Shown: in pieces, positions 41,527 through 49,577 of the stretch
How positions within the stretch are numbered: the first letter of the stretch is position 1
Layout: every line of letters begins with the position of its first letter
Assembly: GCA_000263395.1 (NCBI GenBank)
Contig: AJXE01000003.1
Location: forward strand, 248,001-312,000
Reading direction: 5' to 3'
DNA from: Stutzerimonas stutzeri TS44
GTDB lineage: Bacteria > Pseudomonadota > Gammaproteobacteria > Pseudomonadales > Pseudomonadaceae
Length of the DNA: 64,000 bases
The notes under the pieces: model-generated
Databases searched by the model: none
What the model saw: the letters and a program-made list of their open reading frames with translations, nothing else
What the model was told of the DNA's origin: nothing
Translations under genes and position numbers: made by a program

Positions 41527-42600
41527 ATGACCCTGCTCACCCTTGCCTACCTGCTTGCCGGCCTGGTACTGCTGACCTTCGGTGCCGGCAGCCTGGTCCG
41601 AGGCGCGACGCAGCTGGCGGCGCGCCTCGGCATTCCGCCGCTGGTAATCGGCCTGACCGTGGTCGCCTTCGGCACCAGCGCCCCGGAAACCGCGGTCAGC
41701 CTCGAGGCGGCGCTCGCCGGCAGCGGCGACATTGCGCTCGGCAACGTGATCGGCAGCAACATCGCCAACATCCTGCTGATCCTCGGATTCTGCGCACTGA
41801 TCGCGCCACTGCGCGTATCCCGCCAGCTGATCCGCCTGGATGTGCCGCTGATGCTCGGCGCCGGCCTGCTGGTCTATGCGCTGGCCTGGGACGGACGCCT
41901 CGCCCGCGGCGAAGGCGCATTGCTGCTCGCCTGTCTCGCTGTCTATACCGCACTGCTCCTTCGTGCCGCTCGCCGCCAGCGCCCCGGCGCCGGCCCCGAT
42001 GAATTCGCCGCAGAATTCACTCCGCAACCCGGCACCTGGCCCGCGCAGCTGCTGCGGGTGGTCATCGGCATCGGCTTGCTGGTGGCCGGCGCCCATCTGC
42101 TGATCGCCGGCGCGGTGGAGCTGGCGCGCGCATTCGGTATTTCCGAGCTGGTGATCGGCCTGACCGTCGTCGCGGTCGGTACCTCGCTGCCGGAACTGGC
42201 CACGTCGCTGCTGGCGGCGTTCAAGGGCGAGCGCGACATCGCGGTCGGTAATGTGGTGGGCAGCTGCATCTTCAATCTGCTGCTGGTGCTGGGCGCCAGC
42301 GCCGCGCTGGTCGGCGACGGCCTGTCGATCTCGCCGAATGCGCTGGCCTTCGATTTTCCGGTGATGCTCGCGGTATTCGCCGCCTGCCTGCCGATCTTCT
42401 TCTCCGGCTATCGCATCAATCGCTGGGACGGCCTGCTGTTCCTCGCCTACTACCTGGCCTACAGCCTGTATCTGGTGATGTTCGCCACCGGACTGGGCGC
42501 CATCGATCGCCTGCGCGACGCCATGCTCTGGTTTGCCTTCCCCCTGACCGCCATTACGCTGGTGCTGATCGCCATGCGCGCCTGGCATCGGCAACGTTAA
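41527..42600 (+). CDS. Calcium/sodium antiporter, YrbG-like (CaCA family), first copy
   Basis: A 357-residue exchanger with about ten membrane helices and two inverted alpha repeats: TVVAFGTSAPETAVSLEAALAGSGDIALGNVIGSNIANILLILG, then TVVAVGTSLPELATS with AVGNVVGSCIFNLLLVLG. The second repeat has Cys where the other repeat and the neighbouring paralogue have Asn (GSN). It likely moves Ca2+ out in exchange for Na+ or H+. No strong ribosome binding site precedes it. Start MTLLTLAYLLAGLVLL parallels the second copy. Confidence 0.9.
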   Translation: MTLLTLAYLLAGLVLLTFGAGSLVRGATQLAARLGIPPLVIGLTVVAFGTSAPETAVSLEAALAGSGDIALGNVIGSNIANILLILGFCALIAPLRVSRQLIRLDVPLMLGAGLLVYALAWDGRLARGEGALLLACLAVYTALLLRAARRQRPGAGPDEFAAEFTPQPGTWPAQLLRVVIGIGLLVAGAHLLIAGAVELARAFGISELVIGLTVVAVGTSLPELATSLLAAFKGERDIAVGNVVGSCIFNLLLVLGASAALVGDGLSISPNALAFDFPVMLAVFAACLPIFFSGYRINRWDGLLFLAYYLAYSLYLVMFATGLGAIDRLRDAMLWFAFPLTAITLVLIAMRAWHRQR

Positions 42601-42628
42601 CCGCCTTCCCACCTATGGAGTGTGTTCC

Positions 42629-43711
42629 GTGACCCTGATGACCTTCGTCTACCTATTCGCCGGCCTGGTGCTGCTGGTCGCCGGCGCCGAGTTGCTGGTG
42701 CGCGGCGCGGCGCGGCTGGCCGCGCAGTTCGGCATTTCGCCGCTGATCATCGGCCTGACGGTAGTGGCCTTCGGCACCAGCACGCCGGAGATGGCGGTCA
42801 GCGTGCAATCGGCCGTGGCCGGCCAGGGCGATATCGCGGTGGGCAACGTGATCGGCAGCAACATCTTCAACGTGCTGTTCATCCTCGGCCTCTCGGCGGT
42901 GATCACGCCGATGCTGGTGTCGCGTCAGCTGATCCGTTTCGACGTGCCGATCATGATCGGCGCCAGCCTGCTGGCCTGGTTTCTCGCGATGGACCAGCAG
43001 TACGGGCGCCTGGATGGCGTGCTGCTGTTCGGCGCGGTTCTGACTTACACCGGTTTCCTGATCGTCAGCAGCCTGAAGTCGCGCAACAACGAGAATCAGG
43101 AATTCGAAGACGAATACGGCCTGCATGAACCGGCCGGACGCTTCGCCAGCCTGCGCCATCTGCTGTTCATCGCCATTGGCCTGGTGCTGCTGGTGCAGGG
43201 CTCCAGCCTGCTGGTGGACGCGGCGGTCACGCTGGCCAAGGCGCTGGGGCTGTCGGAGCTGGTGATCGGCCTGACCATCATTGCCGCCGGCACCTCGCTG
43301 CCAGAGGTGGCGACTTCGGTCATCGCCGCCATCAAGGGCGAACGCGATATCGCGGTGGGCAACGTGGTCGGCAGCAACATCTTCAACCTGCTGGCGGTGC
43401 TCGGCCTCGCCTCGCTGGTTTCGCCGACGGCCATCAGCGTCTCGGCCAACGCCATCGCCTTCGACTACCCGGTGATGATCGCCGTGGCCGCCGCGTGCCT
43501 GCCGATCTTCTTCGCCGGCTACTGCATCCGCCGCTGGGAGGGCGCGCTATTCTTCGCTTATTACGTGATCTACACCACCTGGCTGATCATGCACAGCACC
43601 GACGCGCCGGGGCTGGCCATGTTCAGTCAGGCCATGCTGTGGTTCGTGCTGCCGCTGACGCTGATCACCCTGCTGGTGATCGGCGCTCGCGCCTGGAAGC
43701 TGCAGCGCTGA
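42629..43711 (+). CDS. Calcium/sodium antiporter, YrbG-like (CaCA family), second copy
   Basis: A 360-residue paralogue of the gene just upstream, with canonical alpha repeats (AFGTSTPEMAVS...GNVIGSNIFNVLFILG and AAGTSLPEVATS...GNVVGSNIFNLLAVLG). About ten helices and a polar central loop (about 145-170). The GTG at 42629 was chosen because GGAG lies eight bases upstream and the protein then starts like its paralogue ((V)TLMTFVYLFAGLVLL). Tandem arrangement points to an old duplication. Confidence 0.9.
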   Translation: MTLMTFVYLFAGLVLLVAGAELLVRGAARLAAQFGISPLIIGLTVVAFGTSTPEMAVSVQSAVAGQGDIAVGNVIGSNIFNVLFILGLSAVITPMLVSRQLIRFDVPIMIGASLLAWFLAMDQQYGRLDGVLLFGAVLTYTGFLIVSSLKSRNNENQEFEDEYGLHEPAGRFASLRHLLFIAIGLVLLVQGSSLLVDAAVTLAKALGLSELVIGLTIIAAGTSLPEVATSVIAAIKGERDIAVGNVVGSNIFNLLAVLGLASLVSPTAISVSANAIAFDYPVMIAVAAACLPIFFAGYCIRRWEGALFFAYYVIYTTWLIMHSTDAPGLAMFSQAMLWFVLPLTLITLLVIGARAWKLQR

Positions 43712-43717
43712 GCTTCC

Positions 43718-43744
43718 GCCGCCCGGCCACAGCGGTCGGGCGGC
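43718..43744. terminator. GC hairpin between convergent antiporter and bactofilin genes
   Basis: GCCGCCCG (43718-43725) pairs perfectly with 43737-43744, and the stem can extend across GCC/GGT. It fills the 43-base gap between the two convergent stops. Neither side has a T run, so any terminator role is uncertain. Confidence 0.4.
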
Positions 43745-43754
43745 CGCGCCAGGT

Positions 43755-44180
43755 TCAGCCCTCGCGCTCCTGCAGCCGCGGCAGCTCGAAGATCTGCGCG
43801 GTCTCCTCCTCGTCGCTCAGGCGCTGGAGCGTGCCCTCGACCACGGCGCCGTTCTCCATGCTCAACTGGCGATAGCGGATGTTGCCGCGCACCCGCGCAT
43901 TGGAATGCAGCTCGAGCAGATGCTCGACTACCACGTCACCGACCACCGTGCCATCGATCAGCGCGTCGTAGCTGCTGACGTTGCCCTCGATCCGTCCTTC
44001 CGCGCTCAGCGCCAGCAGACTCTGGGTCCCCGGCTTGTGCAGGACGCTGCCGTGCACCGTCCCGCTGATCTTGAGGCCGTCCTCGAACTCCATATCGCCC
44101 ACCAGCGAAAGGTTGCCGCAGATCAGGCTGGAAAACTGGTCGATCGCCACCCGCGGCGTCGGCTTCTTCTTGCTGAACAT
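43755..44180 (-). CDS. Bactofilin (polymer-forming cytoskeletal protein)
   Basis: A 141-residue bactofilin beginning MFSKKKPTPRVAIDQFSSLI. The central DUF583 beta-helix shows repeated hydrophobic-Gly patterns (GDMEFEDGLKISGTVHGSV, GRIEGNVSSYDALIDGTVVGDVV, ARVRGNIRYRQLSMENGAVVEG). Bactofilins polymerise without nucleotide and often recruit cell-wall enzymes. GGAG six bases before 44180 favours the second of two adjacent ATGs. A coiled-coil membrane protein and an M23 peptidase lie directly upstream on the same strand. Confidence 0.92.
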   Translation of the reverse strand: MFSKKKPTPRVAIDQFSSLICGNLSLVGDMEFEDGLKISGTVHGSVLHKPGTQSLLALSAEGRIEGNVSSYDALIDGTVVGDVVVEHLLELHSNARVRGNIRYRQLSMENGAVVEGTLQRLSDEEETAQIFELPRLQEREG

Positions 44181-44196
44181 CATGCACTCCAAAGGA

Positions 44197-44553
44197 TCAA
44201 TGGACTTTTTTCTTCTGCTGGCGGAAGAACGCCAGCTCGGTTTGCAGTTGCTCGATCCGCGCCGACAGCTGGGCATTGCGGCGCAGCAACTGCGCGTTCG
44301 TGGCCTGGATCTCCTGCGTCTGCAAGCGGCCCTGCGCGAGCGTCGCCTGCAGCGCCTGGTTCGCCGCCGCGAGCTGCGCGACGTGCTGTGCGTGCGCACT
44401 GCCGTCGACGTGTCGCCACCACAGCAGCCCGGCAATCACCGCCAGCAGGAGCAGCGCCAGCCAGGGCAGGCGCCGGGGCCGGACCACCCACGGGCGATGC
44501 TCGGCGCGCAGCAGCTCGCGGCTGGAGTGGCCGCTAGTCCGCCGCCAGATCAT
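44197..44553 (-). CDS. Small single-pass membrane protein with coiled coil
   Basis: About 118 residues: a basic N-terminus, one membrane helix (PWLALLLLAVIAGLLWW, about 31-47) and then a coiled coil rich in Gln, Leu and Ala (LAAANQALQATLAQGRLQTQEIQATNAQLLRRNAQLSARIEQLQTELA) with a basic end (RQQKKKVH). I do not recognise a named family with confidence. The start overlaps the peptidase gene's 3' end by 20 bases and the stop lies 16 bases before the bactofilin start, so the three are very likely one operon. A role linking bactofilin to the membrane is an inference. Confidence 0.7.
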   Translation of the reverse strand: MIWRRTSGHSSRELLRAEHRPWVVRPRRLPWLALLLLAVIAGLLWWRHVDGSAHAQHVAQLAAANQALQATLAQGRLQTQEIQATNAQLLRRNAQLSARIEQLQTELAFFRQQKKKVH

Positions 44554-45511
44554 CGTCGACGCGCTGCAGGTCACCGAGAGCGAGGAAGCGCTGCGGATCG
44601 ACGAAGCGGCCCTGGTGCAACACCTCGAAATGCAGGTGCGGGCCGGTGGAGCGGCCGGTCGAGCCGACCGCGCCGATGCGCTGCCGCGGCGTGACGATGT
44701 CGCCGGCGCGCACGTGCAAGCGCGACAGGTGCGCGTAGCGTGTCACCAGCCGGTTGCCGTGATCGATTTCCACCAGCTTGCCGTAGGCGCCTCGAGGACC
44801 GGCGAAGCGCACCCGGCCGCCGGCGGCGGCGAACACGCCGGAGCCCGTACCCAGCGCGAAATCCACGCCGGAGTGAAAGGCCAGCTGCTGCCTGAACGGA
44901 TCGATCCGGTTGCCATAAGCCGAACCCAGTCGCGCCGGCCCCACCGGACGGTGCGACGGGATCGCCATCAGCGCCGCATTGCGCTCGGCCGCGCGACGCA
45001 TCAGCGCATCCACCACCGTGCGCAGGCAGCGCGCCGAGGCCTCGCTGTGCTGCAACTCGGGCAGCGACGCGTGCCCGGGCGCAGGCGCCTGGTCGTCCGC
45101 ACAACCGCGCGGCGGCAGCAGCAGGCCGCCCTGTGCGGCGCCGGCCAGCGGTGCCGGCGCAAGCACCGGCAGCAGCGCCGGATCCAGCGCCGACAGCTCA
45201 CGCTCGAGCCGCCGCTGTTCACCCAGCATTCGCTGCAGTGCGAGCACGTCGGACTCCAGCGACTTCACCCGCCCGACCATTTCGCCCACTCGTGCGATGA
45301 CGAAATGCCCCTCACTGGCCGGTGCCGAATCCTCGACACTGATCGCCGCGCGCGGCACCGCCAGCCCCTGGCCGACCCAGACGCCGCCACCAAAGATCAG
45401 CAGGCTCAACGGCAGCGCCAGCGCCAGGCCCGGCGCCAGCAGCCGTCGCGGATTGACCACGCGGTTGCGCTCGCGCGTCAGTGCGCGGTACGAAGAGATG
45501 AAAAGCGACAT
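44534..45511 (-). CDS. M23-family peptidoglycan endopeptidase with N-terminal membrane anchor
   Basis: A 325-residue protein: basic N-terminus, membrane helix about 26-50, coiled coil about 76-108, and a C-terminal LytM/M23 domain. Zinc ligands are His213 and Asp217 (FHSGVDFA) and His294 (HLHFEV), with His261 and His292 as further conserved active-site residues, so it should be enzymatically active, cutting peptide cross-bridges in the periplasm. Genes for M23 enzymes and bactofilins are linked in other bacteria (BacA-LmdC and similar), which supports a shared role in shape control. Confidence 0.9.
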   Translation of the reverse strand: MSLFISSYRALTRERNRVVNPRRLLAPGLALALPLSLLIFGGGVWVGQGLAVPRAAISVEDSAPASEGHFVIARVGEMVGRVKSLESDVLALQRMLGEQRRLERELSALDPALLPVLAPAPLAGAAQGGLLLPPRGCADDQAPAPGHASLPELQHSEASARCLRTVVDALMRRAAERNAALMAIPSHRPVGPARLGSAYGNRIDPFRQQLAFHSGVDFALGTGSGVFAAAGGRVRFAGPRGAYGKLVEIDHGNRLVTRYAHLSRLHVRAGDIVTPRQRIGAVGSTGRSTGPHLHFEVLHQGRFVDPQRFLALGDLQRVDDDLAAD

Positions 45512-45648
45512 CGTGACGTCCCCGAAAAAACCGGGAGCGATTGGACGGCAACGGCAAATAATTTTCTGCGTTCTGTTGGGCGATTAGCGAAACTGCCGCC
45601 AATCAATGCCCGGAAAGCCGATCGCGATCACAGCTTCAACCGCCACTG

Positions 45649-46590
45649 CTAGATCCAGCCGAGCCAACCGAGCAGGAACAGCCCGGCATTGATGCTGAGG
45701 GCGGCCATCAGCGTGGTGATGACGATGATGGTGGCGGCCAACTGATGGTTGGCATTGACCGCGCGCGCCATCACGAAGCTCGCCGCCGCCGTCGGGCTGG
45801 CGAAATAGAGGAACAGGATGCCCAGTTCGGCGCCCCGGAAACCGCAGGTCCAGGCGCCGAGGGTAGCCAGCGTCGGCAACCAGATCATCTTCATCAGGCT
45901 TGAACTCAGGGCGATTCCGCTGCTGTCGCGCAGCGCCGCCAGCGACAGCGTCGCGCCGATGCAGATCAGCGCCAGTGGCAGGGTCATCTGCGCGAAATAC
46001 TGGGCGGAAGTCATCAGCCAGCCCGGCAATGCGACCTGCCAGTAGGCGAAGGGAATGGCCGAAACGACCCCGATGATCAGCGGGTTGCGCGCGATGCTGA
46101 CCAGGATCGCGCGCGCATCGGGCCGTGCGCCCGCGCTGTAGAGCGCCAGGATCAGCGCCGACAGGCTGTTGTAGAGCAGGATCACCACACCGGCCAGCAC
46201 GCTGCCGGCGGACAGGCCGTAGTCACCGTACAGGCTGGCTGCCAGCGCCAGGCCGACGATGCCGTTGTTACCGCGAAACGCACCCTGCACATAGACTCCG
46301 CGCTCCACCCGCGGACAGCGCCAGAGCGCCCAGCCCCAGGCCAAGGCGAACGTGGCGATGGTCGCCAGCACGAAGTAGCCGAGCAAGGCCGGTTGCAGCG
46401 CGGTGTTCAGGTCGGCCTTGAGGATCGAGATGAACATCAGGGTCGGCATGGTGCCCTTGAACACCAATGCCGAAGCCGTGTTGACGAACGCCGCATCGAT
46501 CCAGCCGACGCGCCGGAGCAGCACGCCAAGAAACAGCATGGCGAATACCGGGGCGGTGACGCTCAGAGTCTGGACGACGACAGGAAACAT
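45649..46590 (-). CDS. AEC-family permease (auxin efflux carrier superfamily)
   Basis: A 313-residue membrane protein with about ten hydrophobic helices in two repeats of five, of the Mem_trans/AEC type: N-terminal VTAPVFAMLFLGVLLRRVGWID, the central loop, and C-terminal YFASPTAAASFVMARAVNANHQLAATIIVITTLMAAL. Bacterial members export or import organic acids and similar small anions; the substrate cannot be told from sequence. It stands alone between the M23 operon and roxR. Confidence 0.87.
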   Translation of the reverse strand: MFPVVVQTLSVTAPVFAMLFLGVLLRRVGWIDAAFVNTASALVFKGTMPTLMFISILKADLNTALQPALLGYFVLATIATFALAWGWALWRCPRVERGVYVQGAFRGNNGIVGLALAASLYGDYGLSAGSVLAGVVILLYNSLSALILALYSAGARPDARAILVSIARNPLIIGVVSAIPFAYWQVALPGWLMTSAQYFAQMTLPLALICIGATLSLAALRDSSGIALSSSLMKMIWLPTLATLGAWTCGFRGAELGILFLYFASPTAAASFVMARAVNANHQLAATIIVITTLMAALSINAGLFLLGWLGWI

Positions 46591-46689
46591 GGGCGGACTC
46601 GTGGGTGAAGAGGCCGCCTATGGTAAACGCTTCCGCGTCGGGAACTGGAAGCTTCGCGAGCAGGCGGTGCTGCTGCGTCGCGGCCGCTA

Positions 46690-47250
46690 TTAACGCCGAA
46701 CCGGGCGCTTCTGCAGCTTGCGCTGCAGGGTGCGGCGGTGCATGCCGAGGGCGCGCGCCGTCGCCGAGATGTTGCCGTCATGCTCGTTGAGCACGCGCTG
46801 GATGTGTTCCCACTGCAGGCGATCGACCGACATCGGGTTTTCCGGCACCAGGCTGTCCAGATCGGCGTGCTGCGATAGCAGCGCGGCCAGCACGTCGTCG
46901 GCATCGGCCGGCTTGCACAGGTAGTTGCAGGCACCGCGCTTGATCGCCTCCACGGCGGTGGCGATGCTCGAGTAGCCGGTGAGGATCAGCACGCGCATCT
47001 CGGCGTCGAGTTCGAGCAGTTTGGGCAGCAGCACCAGCCCCGAATCGCCTTCCATCTTCAGGTCGAGCACGGCGTAATCCGGGATGTCCTGCCTGGCCAG
47101 TGCCAGCCCCTCGTCGGCCGAGCCGGCGATGCTCACCCGCAGGCCGCGGCGGCTCATGGCCCGGGCCATCACGCGAGTAAACGTCGGATCGTCATCTACC
47201 AGAAGCAGGTGGGGTTGTTCTTCGCCCTCGTGCTGCAACTCGTCGGTCAT
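46690..47250 (-). CDS. roxR: Redox response regulator RoxR (RegA/PrrA/ActR family)
   Basis: A 186-residue two-domain regulator. The receiver domain has acidic pocket VDDD (about 18-21), phosphorylated Asp63 (YAVLDLKMEGDSGL), Thr/Ser switch (LILTGYSS) and Lys (LCKPAD). A short linker leads to a Fis-type helix-turn-helix (GNISATARALGMHRRTLQRKLQKR), nearly invariant in RegA homologues. It controls respiratory and redox genes in response to its kinase RoxS, 33 bases upstream in the same operon. Confidence 0.93.
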   Translation of the reverse strand: MTDELQHEGEEQPHLLLVDDDPTFTRVMARAMSRRGLRVSIAGSADEGLALARQDIPDYAVLDLKMEGDSGLVLLPKLLELDAEMRVLILTGYSSIATAVEAIKRGACNYLCKPADADDVLAALLSQHADLDSLVPENPMSVDRLQWEHIQRVLNEHDGNISATARALGMHRRTLQRKLQKRPVRR

Positions 47251-47283
47251 GTATGCATTCCTCGCAATGGGGTCACGATCAGG

Positions 47284-48537
47284 TCAGGCGCGCACCGAAC
47301 CATGCGGCAGGCGCAGTTCGGTAAGTGTGCCACCTTCTTCGTGATTGTAGAGCTTCACCGTTCCGCCGGCGCGCGTCACGCTAGCCTGGCTGAGGAACAG
47401 GCCGAGGCCGAAACCTTTGCCCTTGGTGGTGATGAAGGGGCGGCCGATCTGCTCGGCTATGGCCAGCGGAACCCCCGCGCCGTGATCGCGGATGGTCAGT
47501 TTGATCCATTGCGCATCCCAGTCCAGGCGGATGTCCAGGTCCTCGGGGCTGGCGTCGGTGGCATTGTTCAGCAGGTTGAGCAACGACTGGCTGAGGTCGG
47601 CCGGCGGCATCAGGCGCGGCGCGCTGCCACGGCCGACACACTGGAAGCGATAGGTCGCCTCCGGACGCATCAGATGCCAGCGCTGCAGCACCGCGTCGAC
47701 CCATTCGCGCGCCGTCTGCTCGACGATCGCCTGACGCCGGTCGGCTTCGGCGGCGCGCACCAGCTGACGCAAACTCTCCTTGCACAACTGCACCTGCGAC
47801 TGCAGCAGGCCCAGATCCTCGTTCAGCTGCGGCTCCTTGTACTCCTGGCGCAGCTCCTTGAGCAGCACGCTCATGGTCGCCAGCGGCGTGCCGAGCTCGT
47901 GCGCCGCGCCGGCGGCCTGGGTGGCGACGGCCAGCAGCTGCTGATCGCGCAGGCTTTCCTCGCGACGCTGCGCCTGCAATTGCGCCTGTCTGCGCAACTG
48001 TTCCCCCATGCGCGCAACGAAGAAGGTGATCAGCGCGGCAGCCAGCGCGAAGCTCAGCCACATGCCATAGACCAGCAGCGTCGCGCGTTCAACCGATGGC
48101 AGGGTGATCGGGTCGTACCACACCAGCATCAGCGTGTAACCCGCCAGCGCGAGCCCGGCCAGCACCAGGGTATACAGCCACGGCAGCGTCGCGGCCGCGA
48201 TGGTCAGCGGTACCAGATAGTAGGAGACGAAGGGGTTGGTCGAGCCCCCCGAGTAATACAGCAGCGCGCTGTGGATCAGCAGATCGAAGCCGAGATGCAC
48301 GGCATATTCCAGCTCGGTCACCGGCCAGGGGCCGCGCAGGCGCAGCGCCGCGCCAAGACACAGCAGGCCGGAGATGGCGAGTGTGATGCCCAGTGCCAGC
48401 CACGGCAGTGTCAGCACCTGGGTCGCATAGGCGAGCCCCACCGCACCGGACTGCGCAGCCAGCACGAGGACACGTATCAGAATCAGAAGCCGAAGGTTCT
48501 GGCGGCTGGCCGAAAGCAGCTGAACGGATGCGTACAT
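47284..48537 (-). CDS. roxS: Redox sensor histidine kinase RoxS (RegB/PrrB family)
   Basis: A 417-residue kinase with about six N-terminal membrane helices. It carries the quinone-site motif GGSTNPF (about 97-103), a phosphorylated His213 in AAGAAHELGTPLATM, a Cys252 (LCKESLRQL) where RegB has its redox cysteine, and the ATPase motifs NNATDASPE, DHGAGVP and GKGFGLGLFL. It reports quinone or oxidase state to RoxR. The start MYASVQLL was chosen; the frame extends farther only through the divergent promoter region. Confidence 0.93.
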   Translation of the reverse strand: MYASVQLLSASRQNLRLLILIRVLVLAAQSGAVGLAYATQVLTLPWLALGITLAISGLLCLGAALRLRGPWPVTELEYAVHLGFDLLIHSALLYYSGGSTNPFVSYYLVPLTIAAATLPWLYTLVLAGLALAGYTLMLVWYDPITLPSVERATLLVYGMWLSFALAAALITFFVARMGEQLRRQAQLQAQRREESLRDQQLLAVATQAAGAAHELGTPLATMSVLLKELRQEYKEPQLNEDLGLLQSQVQLCKESLRQLVRAAEADRRQAIVEQTAREWVDAVLQRWHLMRPEATYRFQCVGRGSAPRLMPPADLSQSLLNLLNNATDASPEDLDIRLDWDAQWIKLTIRDHGAGVPLAIAEQIGRPFITTKGKGFGLGLFLSQASVTRAGGTVKLYNHEEGGTLTELRLPHGSVRA

Positions 48538-48558
48538 GGAGTCTCCAAAGATGCGCCG

Positions 48559-48564
48559 AGTATA
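48559..48564 (-). promoter_or_regulatory. Possible -10 box for roxSR
   Basis: TATACT on the minus strand lies 22 bases upstream of the roxS ATG within the 154-base gap to the divergent SIMPL gene. No convincing -35 was found at normal spacing. Confidence 0.35.
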
Positions 48565-48691
48565 ACCAAGCCACCCGTCGGACAATCTCCATGCGGCAAC
48601 GCGACGCAGAGATTCGCTGCACGGAGCGTCCGCCACGGTTACAGTTTCCATTTGCCGTCGCGATCGCCGGCGTTCATGCCCAGGAGCCCTC

Positions 48692-49396
48692 ATGTACCAC
48701 CCCATATCTCGTACCACCGCCCTGCTGGCCATTCTCGCCGGTTGCGCCAGCCTGCCAGTCAGCGCGGCGGAGCCACGCTACAACCAGGTCTCGCTGCGCG
48801 CCGAAGTCAGCAGCGAGGTGGCGCACGACCGCATGCACGTCACCCTCTACAGCGAAGCACAGCATGCGGATCCGGCCCAGCTCGCCGCGCAGACCACCGC
48901 TACGCTGAACCAGGCGCTGCGCCAGGCACGCCAGGCCAAGGGCGTGATCGTCAGCCAGGGCAGCCGCAGCAGCTACCCGGTCTATGACGACAAGGGCCGG
49001 CACATCACCGGCTGGCGCGAGCGGGCCGAGCTGCGCCTGGAGAGCGGCGACTTTGCCGCGCTGTCGCAACTGACCGGCGAGCTGATGAAGAACCTGAAGA
49101 TGGGCGACATGCATTTCAGCGTGTCCGATCCGATCCGCAAGCAGAACGAGGATGCCCTGCTCAAGGATGCCGTGGCTGCCTTTCGCGCCCGCGCGCAGCT
49201 GGCTACCGAAGCGCTGGGCGGCTCGGGCTATCGTCTGGTCAACCTGAACCTCGGCAGTGGCGGTGGTTACCAGCCGGAGATGCGCAGCGCGTCGATGAAG
49301 TTCAGCCGGGACGCCATGCCCACACCGGAGATCGAAGCCGGCACCCGTGAGATCAACGTCACGGCCGACGGCACGATTGAAGTGCAGCTGCCCTGA
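48692..49396 (+). CDS. SIMPL (DUF541) domain periplasmic protein
   Basis: A 234-residue secreted protein with signal peptide (MYHPISRTTALLAILAGCASLPVSA|AE). The SIMPL/DUF541 domain follows: NQVSLRAEVSSEVAHDRMHVTLYSEAQ, GWRERAELRLES and a C-terminal REINVTADGTIEVQL. Function of the family is poorly known (oxidative stress or outer-membrane roles have been proposed). A Gly-Cys in the leader does not make a standard lipobox. It is divergent from roxSR. Confidence 0.85.
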   Translation: MYHPISRTTALLAILAGCASLPVSAAEPRYNQVSLRAEVSSEVAHDRMHVTLYSEAQHADPAQLAAQTTATLNQALRQARQAKGVIVSQGSRSSYPVYDDKGRHITGWRERAELRLESGDFAALSQLTGELMKNLKMGDMHFSVSDPIRKQNEDALLKDAVAAFRARAQLATEALGGSGYRLVNLNLGSGGGYQPEMRSASMKFSRDAMPTPEIEAGTREINVTADGTIEVQLP

Positions 49397-49435
49397 CGGC
49401 AGGTACCAGCGAACCATCGCAACAATTTCTTACAA

Positions 49436-49469
49436 CGCTGCAAGCCCGCGTGTCACGCGGCTTGTAGCG
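49436..49469. other. Long GC hairpin after the SIMPL gene
   Basis: CGCTGCAAGCC...GGCTTGTAGCG arms pair with one mismatch, and a further GCG/CGC closes around a TGTCA loop. It is 40 bases past the SIMPL stop and has no T run, so it may be a repeat or an RNA structure rather than an intrinsic terminator. Confidence 0.5.
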
Positions 49470-49526
49470 TGCAAGAGCGCTTAAGAGAGCACTTCTCAGG
49501 CGCGAATGATGCAACATATCAACTGC

Positions 49527-49539
49527 GAGTAATTATCAT
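49527..49539. promoter_or_regulatory. Partial Fur-box-like site upstream of the TonB receptor
   Basis: GAGTAATTATCAT contains GATAAT-type hexamer matches on the reverse strand and resembles part of the 19-base Fur consensus. It lies about 40 bases before the receptor start. Iron regulation is plausible for this gene family but the match is incomplete. Confidence 0.45.
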
Positions 49540-49577
49540 GCGCCGCAAAATTGCACTGCGCATCGATAGGAGTTCGC

